The translations under genes were made by a program, and so were the position numbers. The notes below the pieces were generated by a model that worked only from the letters and a program-made list of their open reading frames with translations, was not told where the DNA came from and did no database searches. From positions 8,271,001-8,335,000 of the forward strand of contig CM056875.1 of assembly GCA_029876055.1 (NCBI GenBank): a DNA stretch of 64,000 nucleotides. Direction: 5' to 3'. Below, piece by piece: positions 44,007 through 56,156 of the stretch; within the stretch, counting starts at the first letter, position 1; every line of letters starts with the position of its first letter. The DNA is from Madurella fahalii. Its lineage: Eukaryota; Ascomycota; Sordariomycetes; Sordariales.

Positions 44007-46644
44007 CGCTCAAGAGTCGGCGCAACTCGGCGAGGGAGACGAAGCCGCGCGTGTCCTGTTTGTGCCAGTAACAGGAAGCTTCCGAGCGAGCGTATGGATG
44101 TTGATTGACATGAGAATGAGAGATGAGAGCAAGGCGATGGCGGCAACACTGAAGCCGCGAAAGGAACGTGGGTTAAAAAAGAAGACGACGAAGAGGATGA
44201 AGGGATGAAACACCCGGGAAAGTATACGTCACAAAGAAGTAGAAGGAATTGTCAAGGGCAACAACCTACGTCTGCGCTGGAGAGGTTGAAAGGTTGTTGA
44301 CGGCACTGCCCACGGCCGCCATGTGCAATCAGCGCTGAAGGAGGAGTACGGGATTACACATAGGTGCGCGCTTGCAGGACACACGCCCCCTCCTCAACTA
44401 GGACGAGGCCATCTAGAAGGCGAGGAGTGTGCTGATCGGCCGATATCCCGACACCCCCACCAGCCTCATGTCAGAGCATTGACGGATCTCCCAGGAACCG
44501 TGGGCTTCCTCGCATTCCACAAACATCGGGACCCGGCAACCTCCTGACAAAAGCTGCAAGCCTGCGGCAGATGGATGGCTAAGCCGAGAGGGGTTATCAA
44601 CAAATATGGTTGGGATCGCTGTTAAAAACCACTCGAGAAAGAAACATTGACTAGAAGTCAACCAATTCCACCTGCGTATCTGAGCGCGGGACAATGGTGG
44701 GTTGTTTCTGGACAGTTGCTGACGAGGATGCGGAGGACTCTGCACGACCCGACTTGGCGACGACATCCAGTCATTAAGTGGGGCCCAGCCGCAGTGAAAC
44801 GCTAACACAGTGCAAGAAACCTGTCGACTGCCTCACCGGGCCACTGCGTGCTTCTTGTTCAGAAACAACCTCTCCTTTTTCAAGCGGTCCGACGCAACAA
44901 ACCTCCGATTCCGACGGCGTGGAAGCTGTGCCGTAAGAACTTAAGCCTTGGCGAAGCCAGAGAGATGGTTTTCCATTTCCAGGAGGCTAGAACCCGCGTC
45001 TGAGTTGTAACCAGCACCCAGCAGGACGAGTGTCTCAGAAGTTCAAGGGCGTATTCCCACTACGGTAAGGCAGCGCGCAGATCCGGGAACTTGGATGCCA
45101 AGCGGCAGATCTCAGATCTCTTGGGCAGGATCTTCGTACACGTAGGTTCCCTGAACGAGCCTCGCACCGCCTCCCTCATTCGCACTCGGCGTTAATGCTC
45201 GAATTTGAATTGTCGTCTGGGGGAGCGTGTCGGGCATACAACTGCGTGTATCATCTGCCTACTGCGTATGTGCATGTACGTGTGCACCGTCGCACCAATT
45301 GACCGACCGCTCAGAATAGAAGCAAACGCATTTTGACTTTCGACCACATGAACTCACAGCCCTCATCTTCCATTTTACCACTTCAAGCATCAAGCCCAAG
45401 CTGCCTACGCGATCCTTCGTCATCTTTCCCACCACTTCGTGGAAAAGCCTAGAACCGTTGGTATTACAACAAGAACGGGTGGTGAAACAATACCCGCCCC
45501 GGCAAAAACCTATGCGAGACGGTTGAGCCGCGTTTCGCGGCATGGTGGCGGCGCTGGAAACCGGACCGCCCAACAAGCTGTTCGCAATAGGCGACGAACG
45601 GTGCATACAGGTACTGTACGACAATCCCTGCGTCGGGTCCAGCCACCAGCGCAATGTCAACCTTCCCCAGCTCGGTTACCCTCACGTGGATCTATTTGAG
45701 CGTCAGCCACAAGTCCCACTTAATTACACCCACTGACAACAGCCTGTGCGAACATTACCACACCTGCATTGTGATTGATAGCTTTGGTCAAAACTGCAGC
45801 CTCTGGACAGGGCGCTTTGTGGTGAGAATTCTGCCCGTCTTTCTCCCTAAGAAAGGTGGCACACGCGGTCAGACGATGCCAGGTCACCAAACTACATCCG
45901 ACAGCAGAGGTTCTTAGCGCCCCAGCGCTCTTCTGTCTCTCCCCTTTTTGTTCACTGTGACAAAAGCTTCTGTCGTCAGAAATATTCGCACCTGTCTAGC
46001 CATAAGTTGCCGATGACGAGACAATTGCTAGCCGTGAGCAGTTTTTGGGCATGTTCCTTCTCTTATTATTTTTATTATTTATTTTTATTATATTATTTTT
46101 CAAATTTTGCTCTTTGCTTCTCTGGAAACCAGTAATGAGTTTCCAAACGAGGGACATGGAGTATCTTGACCTGGAAAGCGCCCCCGTGGCATAGTTGGGG
46201 ATGAGGTGATTCGTGTGTCGTACCCGTTTTACACTAATTACCTACCTGTGCCTGGCCAGTATGGAGATGCTTTCCTTCTGCAAGTACTCTCGATATTTTG
46301 CAACATCCCAGCCGAAGGAAGGGGGTTCTCTGTAAATCGCAAGTAATCTCCTGTCCTTAAGCGAGGTCCAAGCGCGGGTACAGCACCCTTTCTTTTCCAG
46401 TCTGAAAAGTCGCACACTCGCCAGGCATAAGAATTCAAGATCGGCGCCATCACGGCGCCAGGCCGTCCAAAGTCAGTTCTGCAGCTCCTCTATACCTTGA
46501 GGGATGCAAAATGCCGATCTCCTTCTCGTCAAATGCTGATATCCTCAGCAACCACGACCAGGCTCTAGCCATGACAAGCCGAAGCCCGATGCTCCCGAAT
46601 GCAGAGAGCGGACGGACTCATCAGCTTCGGACCTTTCTCGGGGT
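44007..46644. other. Intergenic region with AT-rich block
   Basis: 2.6 kb between two minus-strand genes. It contains a T/A-only low-complexity block (about 46061-46100, TTATTATTT-like). No coding sequence was recognised; frames near 44413-44808 and 45259-45660 look random. Confidence 0.5.
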
Positions 46645-48519
46645 CTAATCATCTCTTCGGCCCAGTTCCTCTCCCGCCGCTCTCCGTTCCGCCAGCCTCT
46701 TCGCCTGACATCTTCCGTCCACCCTATCACGCCAACTCTTTCCGCACGAGATGGTCGCCATTATCCCACCCGTGGCAACAGCCAAAAACACGGCGGCAAT
46801 GGTCGAAAACCAGCCCACGCCTATGGTTTCGATTGCCGGTAGCGCGCACGCCGTCGCAGCACAAGCAAAGAGATACCTCACAAAAAAATTCCCCGCAATC
46901 ACCTCTGCCCCTCGGCCTTGCATCACATCCAAACAATACGTGTTCAAACTCGGAAAGAAAATCAGCTGCGCAACACCCTGCACAAACAGCGTCGCCACGG
47001 CCAGCGGGATCCCTCCAGCATCTTTCTCGAGGGCCCATCCGTATACAAGCACACAGGCTGGGATAATGAGACCCATGAGCGGCAGCGCCGAGCGCAACCT
47101 GTCCTCGGGCACCCTCGTCCCATCGCGCTTGGCGATCCACGCCTTGACGACATGGTCCGCGTACCGTCCACCGATCAGTGTCCCCACAAGATAGCCAGTC
47201 CCTGGCACGAGATAGAGCAGCCCTGACTGCATCGGAGTGGTCAGCTGGAAGCGCGGGTTCAAGACGTACCTGATGGGCGTGAGCAGCGAGTACATGTTCC
47301 AGATGACAACTGACGGGCCAAGGCTGGCGGCGATGAGGTTGGGGTAGACAAAGAGGCGCGAGACGCGGACGAGGTTGACCATGCCCCAGAGGACCGTCGC
47401 CTTCTGGCGGGGCGAGTAGCCCTCGAGGTCGTCGACCTTGCGGTGGTGGATGGTCTCTGGCAGCAGAGGCGTAAACGTGCCCAGCGCGGCAAGACCGGAG
47501 AGGCCAGCCTGCAGCCAGAAGATGACGCGCCACGATGTGTAGGTCACGATGATGCCGCCGATGAAGGGTTAAGGGCCGGGCCGATGAGGGTACCTGAGAG
47601 GAACCACCCTAGGGCGGTGGCCCGCTCGGTAGGGCGGTAGATGTCGCTGTTGTTTTTACTCCTCAGCTTGATTCCTACTATTTCCCTGGTAGCGAGGAAG
47701 CAGCAGAAGCTGGGGTATTAACTCACCCTATACACGCCGATCCAACTAAGATAAACGCCGTCCCCTCGAGAGCAGTCAAAATACGAAAGGCGAAAAACGC
47801 CGCCAGGTTCGGCGCGAGCGCGGTCCCGATACTACACCCAAAAAAAAGCACCGCAGTCACCTGGTTCACCTATTTCCATTTTCAACCCCTTAGCCCTCCC
47901 TTTTTCTTTATCTTTTTTCTTTTTCTTTGCAGCAGCAGTACTACGACTTCTTTATTGTTGGCAAACTTACCGGCCTCCGCCCGTACACCTGGCTCATTGG
48001 GCCCCAAACGACGGGCGACACGCCCATCGCGAGCATGTAGACGGCGTTGACTATGTTGATAACAGTGCCGTCGGTGGCATACTCGGTCGCGACCTCGGGC
48101 GTGGCGGCCAGCACCGAGGTACTGGCGATGAGCGACAGGAAGGAGCAGAAGGAGAGGAGGGCGACCATGAGGACCTTGCGGTGGCGCGGAAAGCGGTCGT
48201 AGATGGAGTCATCGGCGTCCTGGTTAGGGTCGGCATCGGCGTGAGCGGCCGAGTACAGGGAGGTGTGGTCTGCTATGTCTGGCCCCGAGCGGACGGTGGA
48301 GAGGTGGTTGGTGTGCTGGTGGTTCGTGTCTGCGGTGTGGATGGAGTCAGGGTCCGTTTCTCGGCCTCTGCTACTACCACGGGCCGGCTCTGGCCCCGGT
48401 GGTGACCCGGCAGGTGAGACCTGGTCTTGGCCCGTGGTGTTGAAGTGGCTTGACCTGGCAGATGCAGTTTGTGGACGACACTCGTCTCTGCCGTCTTCGG
48501 AAGAGCTGGTGAGAGTCAT
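46645..48519 (-). pseudogene. MFS (DHA1-type) transporter with one-base frameshift
   Basis: Exons 47971-48519, 47727-47869 and 46645-47646, with introns of 101 and 80 bp. A long polar Ser-rich N-terminus precedes a 12-helix-type transporter. Helix 1 is MVALLSFCSFLSLIASTSVLA, the loop signature GPMSQVYGRRP closes exon 1, and FLSGTLIGPAL...PFIGG marks the antiporter-type helix 5. This resembles fungal DHA1 drug/proton antiporters. In exon 3 the frame breaks at 47565/47566. Upstream reads LIGPALNP then SSAASS-stop. One base later the downstream frame runs on as FIGGIIVTYTSW for about 300 residues to the stop at 46645. A missing C in a CCC(C) run explains it exactly, and no intron can. The break could be real decay or a sequence error. 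The start is uncertain: ATG at 48519 is preferred, and 48705 is in frame and possible. Confidence 0.75.
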
Positions 48520-48705
48520 GCTTTGTGGGGCCCGGGACTTGGCCGAAGACTCTGTTGAGATGGCCAGACCGAAAGATTGCAGGCAATGGATGGGAGTAAT
48601 ATCACAGGACAAGGGTACCTTTGCCTGTGAGTCTGGGCGGCCACTAGCTGCTGATTCTCGCAAGGGAGCCACGGGACTTGGACTTTTGCAGTATTTCGAT
48701 TGCAC

Positions 48706-51700
48706 AGGGGTGGATCGTGCTGTTTGAAGAAGATATGCGTGCCGAGGTAAATGCTACGGCAACTACTGCAGGAGCCAGAGGGTTAGGGTAACTCAGGTCT
48801 CCACTACTGAGTTCCGAGCTTGTGTATTGACGAACTAGGTTCAAGAATCTTTTCTGAGATCTGTATTCGTTCAAGGATAGTTGACCACCTTTAGCACCCT
48901 GTGATGTCTGCTAGGGATCTCCATTGTTTCCGAGACTTCAGCATGGTCGCGTCTTCGCTGTAGCAACATCAAACCTAGAAGTCTCGGTAAATGCACCTTT
49001 GAGTGCTAGTAGCATCACAGCCTGGAGAAGACGCCAAGTTATCTAGAGACCGTTGACGACTACTAATTGTTGCAGAGGATACCGGTAGTGTTCAGAGGAA
49101 AGGAGTCTTACGTGGGCTCTGATCTCATGTGCATGAAGCAAATAGGGCTTTCAACTAGGGTGCCAATCATGACAATACAAGTCCGCTATTATCTCCATAA
49201 CAACCACATTTCCTTAACCCTGTTAGATATCTAGCTCTCTTAGTTTATCTTACCCTAAGAAGACTCTGTTGTACGGCTGAAGGGCGCTTGTTACGGACCC
49301 TTGGTCAACCGTCATGATTTCACCGTTCTCACCCGGGGTTTGGAATCAAAGTAGGCTCATACTGAGGAATGGACGAATGTATCAAGGCTCAAATGGTCTC
49401 CCCAGCACAAGGCAGGAACAGCTGTCAACCAACGAAAACATCAGATGACAGCCCGAACCCAAGAGACACGAACGGGAATTAGAGTGGAATCCATTTTTTG
49501 CAACCATTTTGTCGAAGGCCTGATCTTGGTCAACAGGTACGGACACCGGGGCCAAAAGAGAGTTTCGAGATGTTGCCTGCCGAATCTTGTGTGGTCTGTG
49601 CGCTGCTCAGGTCACCATCTCCTTCTCTGGCCGGTTCTAGATGCGGGTGGCAGGCATGGCACGGCCGACCGCAACCGTACATATCACCCCACCAGCCCCG
49701 CCAAATCTTCACATGGCAGTCTTGGGAAGGTTCTGAATCGCTCAACGAACGACATGCGGATGCCGATCTTGCTGTTTGATCGGGTAATTGATTACCGAAC
49801 AATTGGGTGTACACCCGACGTACACGCATGTACAGCCGGGCCGAATTGGATCCGATTAAGCGAATTATCTTAAGGGCAGCTCGAAGAGCAGTTTGAAGAG
49901 CAGACTGTCTCGGATTCAATTGGACCGTTTCGACTGACGTCAAGCAATGAACACTCGTGAATTCCCCCGAGCTGACATTTTCCATAGTGTAGATCTCGAC
50001 TGCAGCAAAATGATACTATGCGTTGCAACGCGAGTTAGTCTCCGTCTGTGGCCAAAAGGCAGCTGTTATCATCTGTCCAAAAATTCCAATCCCCGTTGGT
50101 GGGTGGTTATTTTGGTTGGTTACCGTAGTTGTACCCGAAATTGCTGCCGGATTTGGCAGGTCAAACGTTTGTTTTTGCATTACTCTACTTGTACCTAGTA
50201 AGCGTGCGCCCTGGTTGCGTTCTTCCGCCTTCCAAACGGCCCTCCAGTCGCTTTTGCAACCGCTTTCTGCTGTTCAATGACGGGGCAGGAATTACTGTTC
50301 CTCGACTCTAATTGATCGCCCGAGGCCCTCGCCACGTGCAAAATGAGATGTTTTTGCGGTACACAGTACGCAACCGATAGCCGTACCTGGCACCGAATGC
50401 GAACCCCGGCGCCAAGATGCAAACGGCAAGGTACTGTTTCTTCGGCTTGTTTCCTGATCGGGTTCCCCTGAGCTCAAGCTTTTCGCCGCCCAATACCCTC
50501 CTGTTCAAATCACGGCCGGAACTGGGACGCTCGCATTGGTTGGAACTATCACATTTGCTCCCCTGACGTCCCGTCATCAGGACTGTTCCCATGGTGGTGG
50601 GCAGAGCCAAGCGCACCGTTGCACTGTTCAGGAAGGAGACAAACGCGACCCATTTGTCGAAGGAATATCCTGCAGCGCGCTGACAGAACCGAGACAGAAC
50701 AGATACGCGACTAAAAGATGCTATCTTCACCGACAACCGTCGGTAAGCGCAGCAGTGCACATGGGATACGAGGATTTTGTGTGATGTGTTCGGTGGCACC
50801 TGCTCCTGCTGCTCCCACGATCCAGACACTGAGATCATCAGGCTCCGTCCGTATCTTATGGGCCTACGACTGCGGGCCCTAGTTCACCCATCCGTACCCG
50901 GTTCCTACTGTAGCTGACCTCACCTGCCGCGGGTATCCCCGGGAGGCGAGCAAGTGAGTGAAAAGTAACGCCGGCCAGTCCCAGGTCAGTGGGTTTGCAT
51001 GTCCCCACAACGTCCTCCCGTCGGGCGGCTGCGCCTTCGCGTGGCCAAAAGTCCATCCCACGGCCGGGGAACGAATGCTAGCCGGAATCCGGACAACCTC
51101 CCGCACGGTGATAGCGCCGACCAGAATGGCCATTGCCCCGACCTGTGGCGGCCAGGCGATACTCAGGGTCGCCACGCCTCGGTGCTCCCTTGGCGGCGAC
51201 CGGAGCGGGGATCAGCCAAGACACAACAGAACATGCACGACAAATATCAATCCAGTCGGGCATTGGCTGCCAAGATCTCGGCATGGATTGTTTAGGAAGT
51301 TCAGCATGCGGAATGGCGACCCCGGTCGGCTTCCCCAGTCTCGAGCAAGCGTGGTCTTGTGCTCATGGCTGCTCAAGCGCGCCGCGCCCTAGCGGCAGAG
51401 GCGTTGCCGGAGAAAGCTTCGCTCAGACATCTCCTCTCGGCACTTCTTTTAGATCGGGAGCCTACGACACGGAAAACAACCGTCGCTGCTTAGCGCATAG
51501 CTTACCTGAGCCAATGCAAATGGAGAAGACACCCCCCCAAACCAAGAGCCGAACAATCAATGGGACAATCATCCAGCAGCATCCATCCTCCTGTCGGTGA
51601 CCCTCGGGAAAAAGATGCCATTCCTTCGCACCCCGCGGGAGCGGGGGGCGGCCTGTCACTGGTCTGGAGGGAACGGCAGGTAACCCTGTTTCCCAACCTA

Positions 51701-52085
51701 TCTCTTGGCGCTCTTGATCAATCTTGGAAGGTGGCAAGCGTTCCAAGACTACTACACTTTCCAGAGGCGGACATTCCTCCCTTTGCATGGTCCGTTGTCT
51801 GGGGCTGCCGAGCGAGCTCGTCCCCTTCCTCACTGTCGGGACTCCCGTCCGTTCGCCCACACCCCCATTCTCCCCCTTCCCCCCTTCCCCCCATGGCATG
51901 TTGCACCGGCCCATGCGGGAAGCTGATTGCCACTGCATTGATGCCAGGTCTGCTATAGCCATGTCTCTCATATTTATATCTGCCGCGTCGCGCCCAGTGG
52001 GACGCCTGCCTGGCAAGCTCGAGCGTCTGTCTCTCCCACTCCGTTTGGTCAGCCCAAACGACTACTAGCGAGCTTCCCTCACATC
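48706..52085. other. Divergent intergenic region (3.4 kb)
   Basis: This holds the promoters of the MFS gene (minus) and the peptide transporter gene (plus). The stretch at 51780-51900 is C/T-rich and should be leader of the transporter. No other gene was recognised; a 176-codon open frame at 50308-50838 (minus) looks random. Confidence 0.5.
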
Positions 52086-53996
52086 ATGGCGTCCGACCCG
52101 ACCAGCGTCGCTGTCAGCGACGACGTCAAGGCCATGGCCAAGGACAAGGAAGCCGGCCTGGCTCCCGTCCTGTCCGCTGCCGACGGCGACGAGCTCGGCA
52201 TCACTGCCGATGGCGGGAGCCCGACCGAGGAGGAGTTGCACACGCTTCGCCGTGTACCCGACAAGATACCCTGGAACATCTACACCATCGCCTTCATAGA
52301 GTTGTGCGAGCGCTTCTCGTACTATGGCACCACGGCCGTCTTCACCAACTTCATCCAGCAACCGCGGCCGTCCCCGACGGGCGCCAGCTACGACATCAAT
52401 GAAGGCCAGGCCGGTGCCCTTGGCCTTGGCCAGCGTACCTCGTTCGCCCTGACTACTTTCAACTCGTTCTGGCAGTACACCATGCCGCTGTTTGGTGCGT
52501 ACGTCGCCGACAGCTTGCTCGGTCGCTACCGTACCATCGGAAGCGCTCTCATGGTCGACATCGTCGGCCACATCATCCTGGTCATCTCGGCTCTTCCCCC
52601 GGTCATCGATAACCCCAATGGCTCTCTTGGCGCATTCGTCATCGGTATCGTCCTGATGGGCGTTGGTACGGGCGGCTTCAAGCCAAACGTCAACCCCCTG
52701 ATTGTCGAGCAGCTCGACCTCGAGAGGATGATAGTTCGGACCCTACCTACTGGCGAGCGTGTCATCGTCGATCCCGCGGCCACGGCCTCCCGCGTGTACC
52801 ACTACTTCTACCTCTTCATCAATATCGGCGCCCTCTGCGGCCAGCTGTCCATGGTCTACTGCGAGCACTACGTCGGCTTCTGGCTATCTTACACCCTACC
52901 GACCATCATGCTCTGCTTCTGCCCGGCGGTCATGCTCTGGGGCCGTCGCCGCTACAAGCGCGTTCCGCCCCAGGGTTCCACCTTGGGCAAATCGTTTAGA
53001 TTGTTCTTCCTGGCCAACAGGGGCCGCTGGTCCATCAACCCAGTAAAGACATGGAAGCAGCTTCACGACGGCACCTTCTGGGACAGCGTCAAGCCGTCTA
53101 GGTACGACGCGGCGTCCAAACCGAAGTGGATGGACTTCAACGATGCCTGGGTTGATGAGGTTCGCCGTGGATTCAACGCCTGCGCCGTTTTCCTGTGGTA
53201 TCCTCTCTACTGGCTCTGCTACAACCAGAGTAAGTCGATCCAAACTGCTCAAGTCGTGGGCATTTGATTGTGCTGACACGTTCCGACAGTCAACAACAAC
53301 TTGATCTCGCAGGCCGCCACAATGAGGGTCGCCGGTGTCCCCAACGACGTACTGACTAACCTGAACCCCTTCGCCCTGATCATCATGATCCCCCTCCTCG
53401 ACACGCTTTTCTACCCGACGCTGCGCAAGCTGCGCATCAACTTCACACCTATCAAACGTATTACCTGCGGCTATTTTGTCGCCGCGTCCGCCATGATCTG
53501 GGCCTCTGTCATCCAATACTACATCTACCAAAAGAGCGAGTGCGGCTACTACGCAAACGGCGAACTCCCCGACGGCACGGTGCGCGAGTGCGCCGATGCC
53601 GATATCAACATGTGGGCCCAGACGGGTTCCTACGTCCTCATTGCCCTCTCAGAGATCCTGGCGTCGATCACCAGCTTGGAGTACGCCCACTCTAAGGCGC
53701 CGGCAAACATGCGCTCCATGGTGCAGTCGGTTGCTCTGTTTATGAACGCCATCTCGTCTGCGATTGGCTTCGCGCTCGTCCCTCTTGCCGGCGATCCGCT
53801 CCTCGTCTGGAACTACGCCACCGTCGCCATCTTGGCTGCCGTTGGTGGCTGCATGTTCTGGCTGCAGTTCCGCCACCTGGACAAGCAGGAGGACCAGCTC
53901 AACATGCTTCCGACGGGTGAGTTTGGCGGCGAGAAAGCTGCTCCCGTCGAAACGGGCAAGGCCTCCGATGAGAGGGTCGAAGGCGGCTCCGTCTAA
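52086..53996 (+). CDS. POT/PTR2-type proton-coupled oligopeptide transporter
   Basis: Two exons, 52086-53229 and 53290-53996, with a 60-bp intron, give 616 residues. The plasma-membrane protein imports di- and tripeptides with protons. The family's first signature is present near helix 1 (FIELCERFSYYGTTAVFTNF). GVGTGGFKPNVNPL and the PTR2 signature YHYFYLFINIGALCGQ follow, then YNQINNNLISQ, which is rebuilt across the intron. About 12 hydrophobic segments are visible, with the usual long central loop (KTWKQLHDG...). N- and C-terminal tails are polar and acidic, where ubiquitin-type turnover signals usually lie. Nitrogen-source regulation is typical for the family, but I did not verify sites upstream. 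Confidence 0.95.
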
Positions 53997-54528
53997 GGCG
54001 CGCAACGTACCGGCTCCCGCGCGGTGCAGCGGAGCGGCAGGTTTCTATTGGTAACGAATGTACAGGATGGATATGAGATACGTGCATGCCTGTCATGGAA
54101 GCACAACGGTCGTATCTGGGGCTAATTTTATTGATGGGGTGGGATGGTTCTGTTTTAACTTGATACCAAACTTGTCTTGTCAGACGACGCGGCTTGCATG
54201 GGAAGGTGGATTGGGGATATGCTGGAATATATACCACTCACTTTCCCCTTACTTTTGGGATCTAACGTGTGCTCGTGATAATGGCTACTGGTTTTTCTGG
54301 GCCTTAGCTTCTATGCTTGATACCAGCCCCCTTCCCCAAACCCATTCTCAATTAGTTGAAAAAATACCGGGTTGTGCCGCCAACGCACTAGGGAGAACGA
54401 ACGTCGACACCCCATCTCTAATTTTACGTCACTGGAAGCTTGAAGGGGATGAGCAGTGTTCTGCTTGCAAAGCAACATCACTCAACAGCCCAGACACGGA
54501 AAGGACATGTAGGGTTGGTTATGAGCCT

Positions 54529-54618
54529 GGACTGTTGTTGACTATTCCTGGAGACGAACGGCTCGTTCACGTGGTTACATACCACGGCTTTATCTCGGTA
54601 GAAGGTGATTGTGCTGGG
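54529..54618 (+). repeat. Diverged inverted repeat, copy 1
   Basis: By-eye alignment with the minus strand of 55127-55238. Shared blocks, in the same order, are GGACTGT, TATTCC, TGGAG, ACGG(C/T)TC(G/A)TT, GGCTTTAT-TC-GT-GAAGGT and ATTG(G)TGCT. Differences are mostly C/T and G/A plus small gaps. It is possibly a remnant of a mobile element. Confidence 0.3.
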
Positions 54619-55126
54619 GCGACATAGCCGGCAACGGACAGGTGAGATACTTTATATCGTATGTGAGTGTGAAACACTACCGTTAACCGAGGCAGGTTTG
54701 AGCCGTATCACTGGCTGTCATTTTGCTTGACTATGGTAATAGGCATTGAATATGGAAGAGAAAAAAACTCATAGTATATAACAAAATATCCTGTAGTGCT
54801 TCCTTACTTGATTAACGTGTTTCATCGGCGCTACTTTACCCCTCTGAGGATTGTACAATGTGAGTGAATATCAAGAAGGATTTAAGGGAGGCCTATTCGG
54901 CTACACCTCATATACCTGCTTCACCATGTTACGTGAACATGTAGGAAACGTGACTTGAGCCATGGGTAGCTCGAACTCAGTTCACGTGATAGAGACCTCG
55001 GTTTGGGCTAAGCTCAACTGGACGGCAACTGACTCCTTCCCGGTTCGAAACACACCGTTTCGCGCACGTGGAGCGCCAGAGGGCGTGCCAGGAAATCCAA
55101 AGTAGTCTTCGGCGTAACAGGTAACA

Positions 55127-55238
55127 AGCACCAATTTGGTAACCTTCGACAGATATAAAGCCTAATCTCAAATGAACCGTATTGCTCCATAAATGGGAGG
55201 AATACACGGCCCTTTCTCACCCACCTTCGAGACAGTCC
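55127..55238 (-). repeat. Diverged inverted repeat, copy 2
   Basis: Partner of 54529-54618 in inverted orientation. Its extra 9 bp between TATTCC and TGGAG accounts for part of the length difference. No terminal repeats or coding sequence survive. Confidence 0.3.
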
Positions 55239-55503
55239 CCTAACCCCCCCACCACTGCCGCCGCTTCTTCCTTGCGCTCAGCCGAGCGTCCAACACTGCT
55301 CCGTCGTTGACGGCCCGAAGCCATCCTCACTCGACTCGCTGTGGCCCGCAGTTTTGTCAACGTACCTGGGACATATGCATCCCATCAGAGCAGGGCAGAT
55401 ATGCGTGCCACAGAGTACTCAGGTTAAGCAATCCGAGCAGAACCTTCACACGGTAAGAGGGAAGGGGATACATGGACGAGGATTGGTAGAGATGAACGGG
55501 AAA

Positions 55504-55523
55504 TAATAATAATAATAATAATA
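55504..55523 (+). repeat. AAT microsatellite
   Basis: About seven tandem AAT units. Confidence 0.9.
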
Positions 55524-56156
55524 AAATGGCATGCTACCCCTTTCTGACCACCGCATTGCTGCTTAGGACCAGGATAACGAACCGTGAACATAGAACCCCA
55601 GAATACATTGTACCACACATAGGTACCTCAATACGTCCTTGTCACTACTCACTTTCGCTAGCCAACCTAAGGGGAAGACTTCAACAAGCCCCTGTCCAGA
55701 AGAATGTAAAGAGAAATAAGCGCCCTTCATCTTTCGGTGATTCAAATTCTCCAAAGACACCCATGGCATGGTATCCAAAGTGTAAATAAGAGTTATACTG
55801 ACGAGAACGGGAGGGAGTATAAGAGAACTAGTTAATAGTTCGAAACGACAAACAAGAAAAAAAAAAAAAAAAAAGCCAAAACAAACAGAAACAACCAGAA
55901 AAGGAACTCCAATTCTCCCAAGCGTGAAATATACCATGATCCTTTCCTTCCCCAGATAATCCCAACCGACCAGACCTATCCCTCTTCACCATCCACTGGC
56001 CCAGCTACTCGCCCATTCGCTATCGCCGGTTGACTGGCTGCACCATTCTCCCCTTCCCAATCTTCAAGCTTGGGTATCTTGCAACAACAGCTTTATATCT
56101 CCGCATTGCAAAACTATACTCAGAACCCCTTTCCCCCTCCAATCCCAGATCGATCA

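Larger units (their letters stand above)
53997..56156. other. Intergenic region with microsatellite and decayed inverted repeat
   Basis: 2.2 kb between convergent genes. It contains AAT repeats (55504-55523), an A18 run (about 55857-55874) and two diverged inverted copies of a short sequence (reported separately). No gene is seen. Confidence 0.5.

Noticed and set aside
46727..47533. 268-codon minus-strand open frame overlapping the MFS gene
   Set aside because: Alternate frame of the MFS exon; Arg/His/Cys/Pro-rich with no membrane helices.
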